5,771 nucleotides of DNA from Thermoplasmatales archaeon (GTDB lineage: Archaea > Thermoplasmatota > JASEFT01 > JAUWIS01): assembly GCA_030019485.1 (NCBI GenBank), contig JASEEW010000117.1, forward strand, positions 1-5,771. The letters run 5' to 3'. The position numbers were made by a program, and so were the translations under genes. Below, piece after piece: positions 5,087 to 5,771 of this stretch. Positions within the stretch are counted from its first letter, which is position 1; each line of letters begins with the position of its first letter. Below the pieces are notes generated by a model. The model was not told where the DNA came from and did no database searches. It saw only the letters and a program-made list of their open reading frames with translations.

Positions 5087-5709
5087 TGTCTCATCAGTGT
5101 TTGAAATGCGGGAAGGTTTTTCCAGATAGTTCACCACTGATTTTGAAAGGCTGCCCGGTATGTAATGGTACGCGATTTTTTTTCACAGAAAAACCGTTAA
5201 GTGAGGAAGAAAGGAAAAGACTGACTGAGCTTGCATCAAAGGACATAAAAACCTTTGTGAAGGACATGCTTACCAAAGGGAAAGAATACACCAAAACTGA
5301 TATTGAGAATTTAATCAAGGCAGGTGAAAAGAAGGAATGGGTGGAAATCACACCAAAAACTGAGAAATTTGTGAAGAAAGGAAAGGTTGTTGAGGTTAAA
5401 GGTAAAAGGATAGCCGGTGTAAGAAAGGTTAAACCTGTTAAAGTCAAAGAAGTAAAACCGGCCAAAAAAACTGAGGAAAGAAAAGAAAAAGTTGCAGAAA
5501 AAGAAAAGGCGGTTAAGGAAACAAAACCCCAAATAGAAACTGAGGAAGTAAAAGAAACTGTGCCTGAGGTCGTGAACATAGTTGAATCAGGTGTTTATGA
5601 AATTGATGTTGAGTCATTGCTTGAGAAAAGCCCTGTGATAGTCAGGCGCGATGGAACATATCTTGTTCATCTCCCATCATTGTTTGGGAAGATTGTGGAG
5701 AAAGAATAG
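5086..5709 (+). CDS. arvC: ArvC/OapC family zinc-ribbon protein
   Basis: A 207-residue protein in three parts. An N-terminal zinc ribbon has two CxxC knuckles (C5-C8 and C23-C26, CLKCG and CPVCN) that should bind one Zn2+. It is followed by a short helical region (~38-65). The middle (~96-160) is a low-complexity, Lys/Glu/Val-rich linker with repeated VKxVKP-like and KETxP-like words, probably disordered. The C-terminal ~40 residues (VESGVYEIDVESLL, then VIVRRDGTYLVHLPSLF) form the conserved domain that marks the ArvC/OapC family. It is the third gene of the overlapping arvABC set, and its function is probably tied to ArvA at the membrane, perhaps as adaptor or effector; this is inferred from context. 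No enzyme motif is seen. The basic linker could instead bind nucleic acid or acidic lipid. Confidence 0.88.
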   Translation: MSHQCLKCGKVFPDSSPLILKGCPVCNGTRFFFTEKPLSEEERKRLTELASKDIKTFVKDMLTKGKEYTKTDIENLIKAGEKKEWVEITPKTEKFVKKGKVVEVKGKRIAGVRKVKPVKVKEVKPAKKTEERKEKVAEKEKAVKETKPQIETEEVKETVPEVVNIVESGVYEIDVESLLEKSPVIVRRDGTYLVHLPSLFGKIVEKE

Positions 5710-5771
5710 GGTAGGTTTAGATTATTTAAATTATATTTTTGATGTGATGTTTGGAGTTGCATATAACGTTC

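Noticed and set aside
5094..5579. 161-codon antisense open frame opposite arvC
   Set aside because: Its Phe/Ser/Leu-rich sequence is the complement of the Lys/Glu-rich arvC linker, and arvC is a clear family member.
5747..5771. Possible start of a next gene (ATG TTT GGA..., open to the window end)
   Set aside because: Only eight codons are visible. AT-rich sequence at 5720-5740 might be a promoter, but there is no clear ribosome binding site and the frame cannot be judged.
5710..5771. Replication origin next to arvC, as seen beside Oap genes in some archaea
   Set aside because: No origin recognition box repeats or Orc1/Cdc6 gene are visible in the 62 bases available.

Overview
The window looks archaeal, most likely from a euryarchaeal lineage in the broad sense. 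The evidence is a tRNA-Phe with no encoded CCA, TATA-box promoters (two share a 12-nt core), Shine-Dalgarno sites matching the archaeal GGAGGTGATC pattern, and a complete ArvA-ArvB-ArvC (also called OapA-OapB-OapC) gene trio, a set typical of Euryarchaeota. I cannot name the genus. All well-supported genes lie on the + strand.

Layout. Positions 2-2728 hold the 3' part (908 codons, open at the left edge) of a very large, beta-rich surface protein with about 29 N-glycosylation sequons and degenerate repeats. Positions 2729-3202 contain no protein gene I accept. They hold a well-formed tRNA-Phe(GAA) at 2899-2972, packed between seven perfect stem-loops: three immediately upstream and four downstream. 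Positions 3203-3946 encode a two-transmembrane K+ channel with a TVGYGD filter and one RCK N-lobe. The gene carries a near-perfect internal ribosome binding site exactly where the soluble RCK domain begins. Positions 3947-4055 are a promoter region. Positions 4056-5709 are a tightly overlapping operon: an Era-like small GTPase (ArvA), a DUF2073 protein (ArvB) and a zinc-ribbon protein (ArvC). The last 62 bases are AT-rich and hold nothing I can assign.

How it fits together. ArvABC is linked in haloarchaea to extracellular vesicle formation, so the trio is probably a membrane-remodelling GTPase module. The channel has its own, apparently leaderless, promoter and is a separate unit. The glycoprotein is a separate unit upstream of the tRNA, and any functional link to ArvABC is speculative.

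The two most interesting signals are the internal start site in the channel gene, which resembles the internal start known for MthK, and the hairpin cluster around the tRNA. In that cluster the GC-rich connectors read CGCTCG-like on one side of the tRNA and CGAGC-like on the other.
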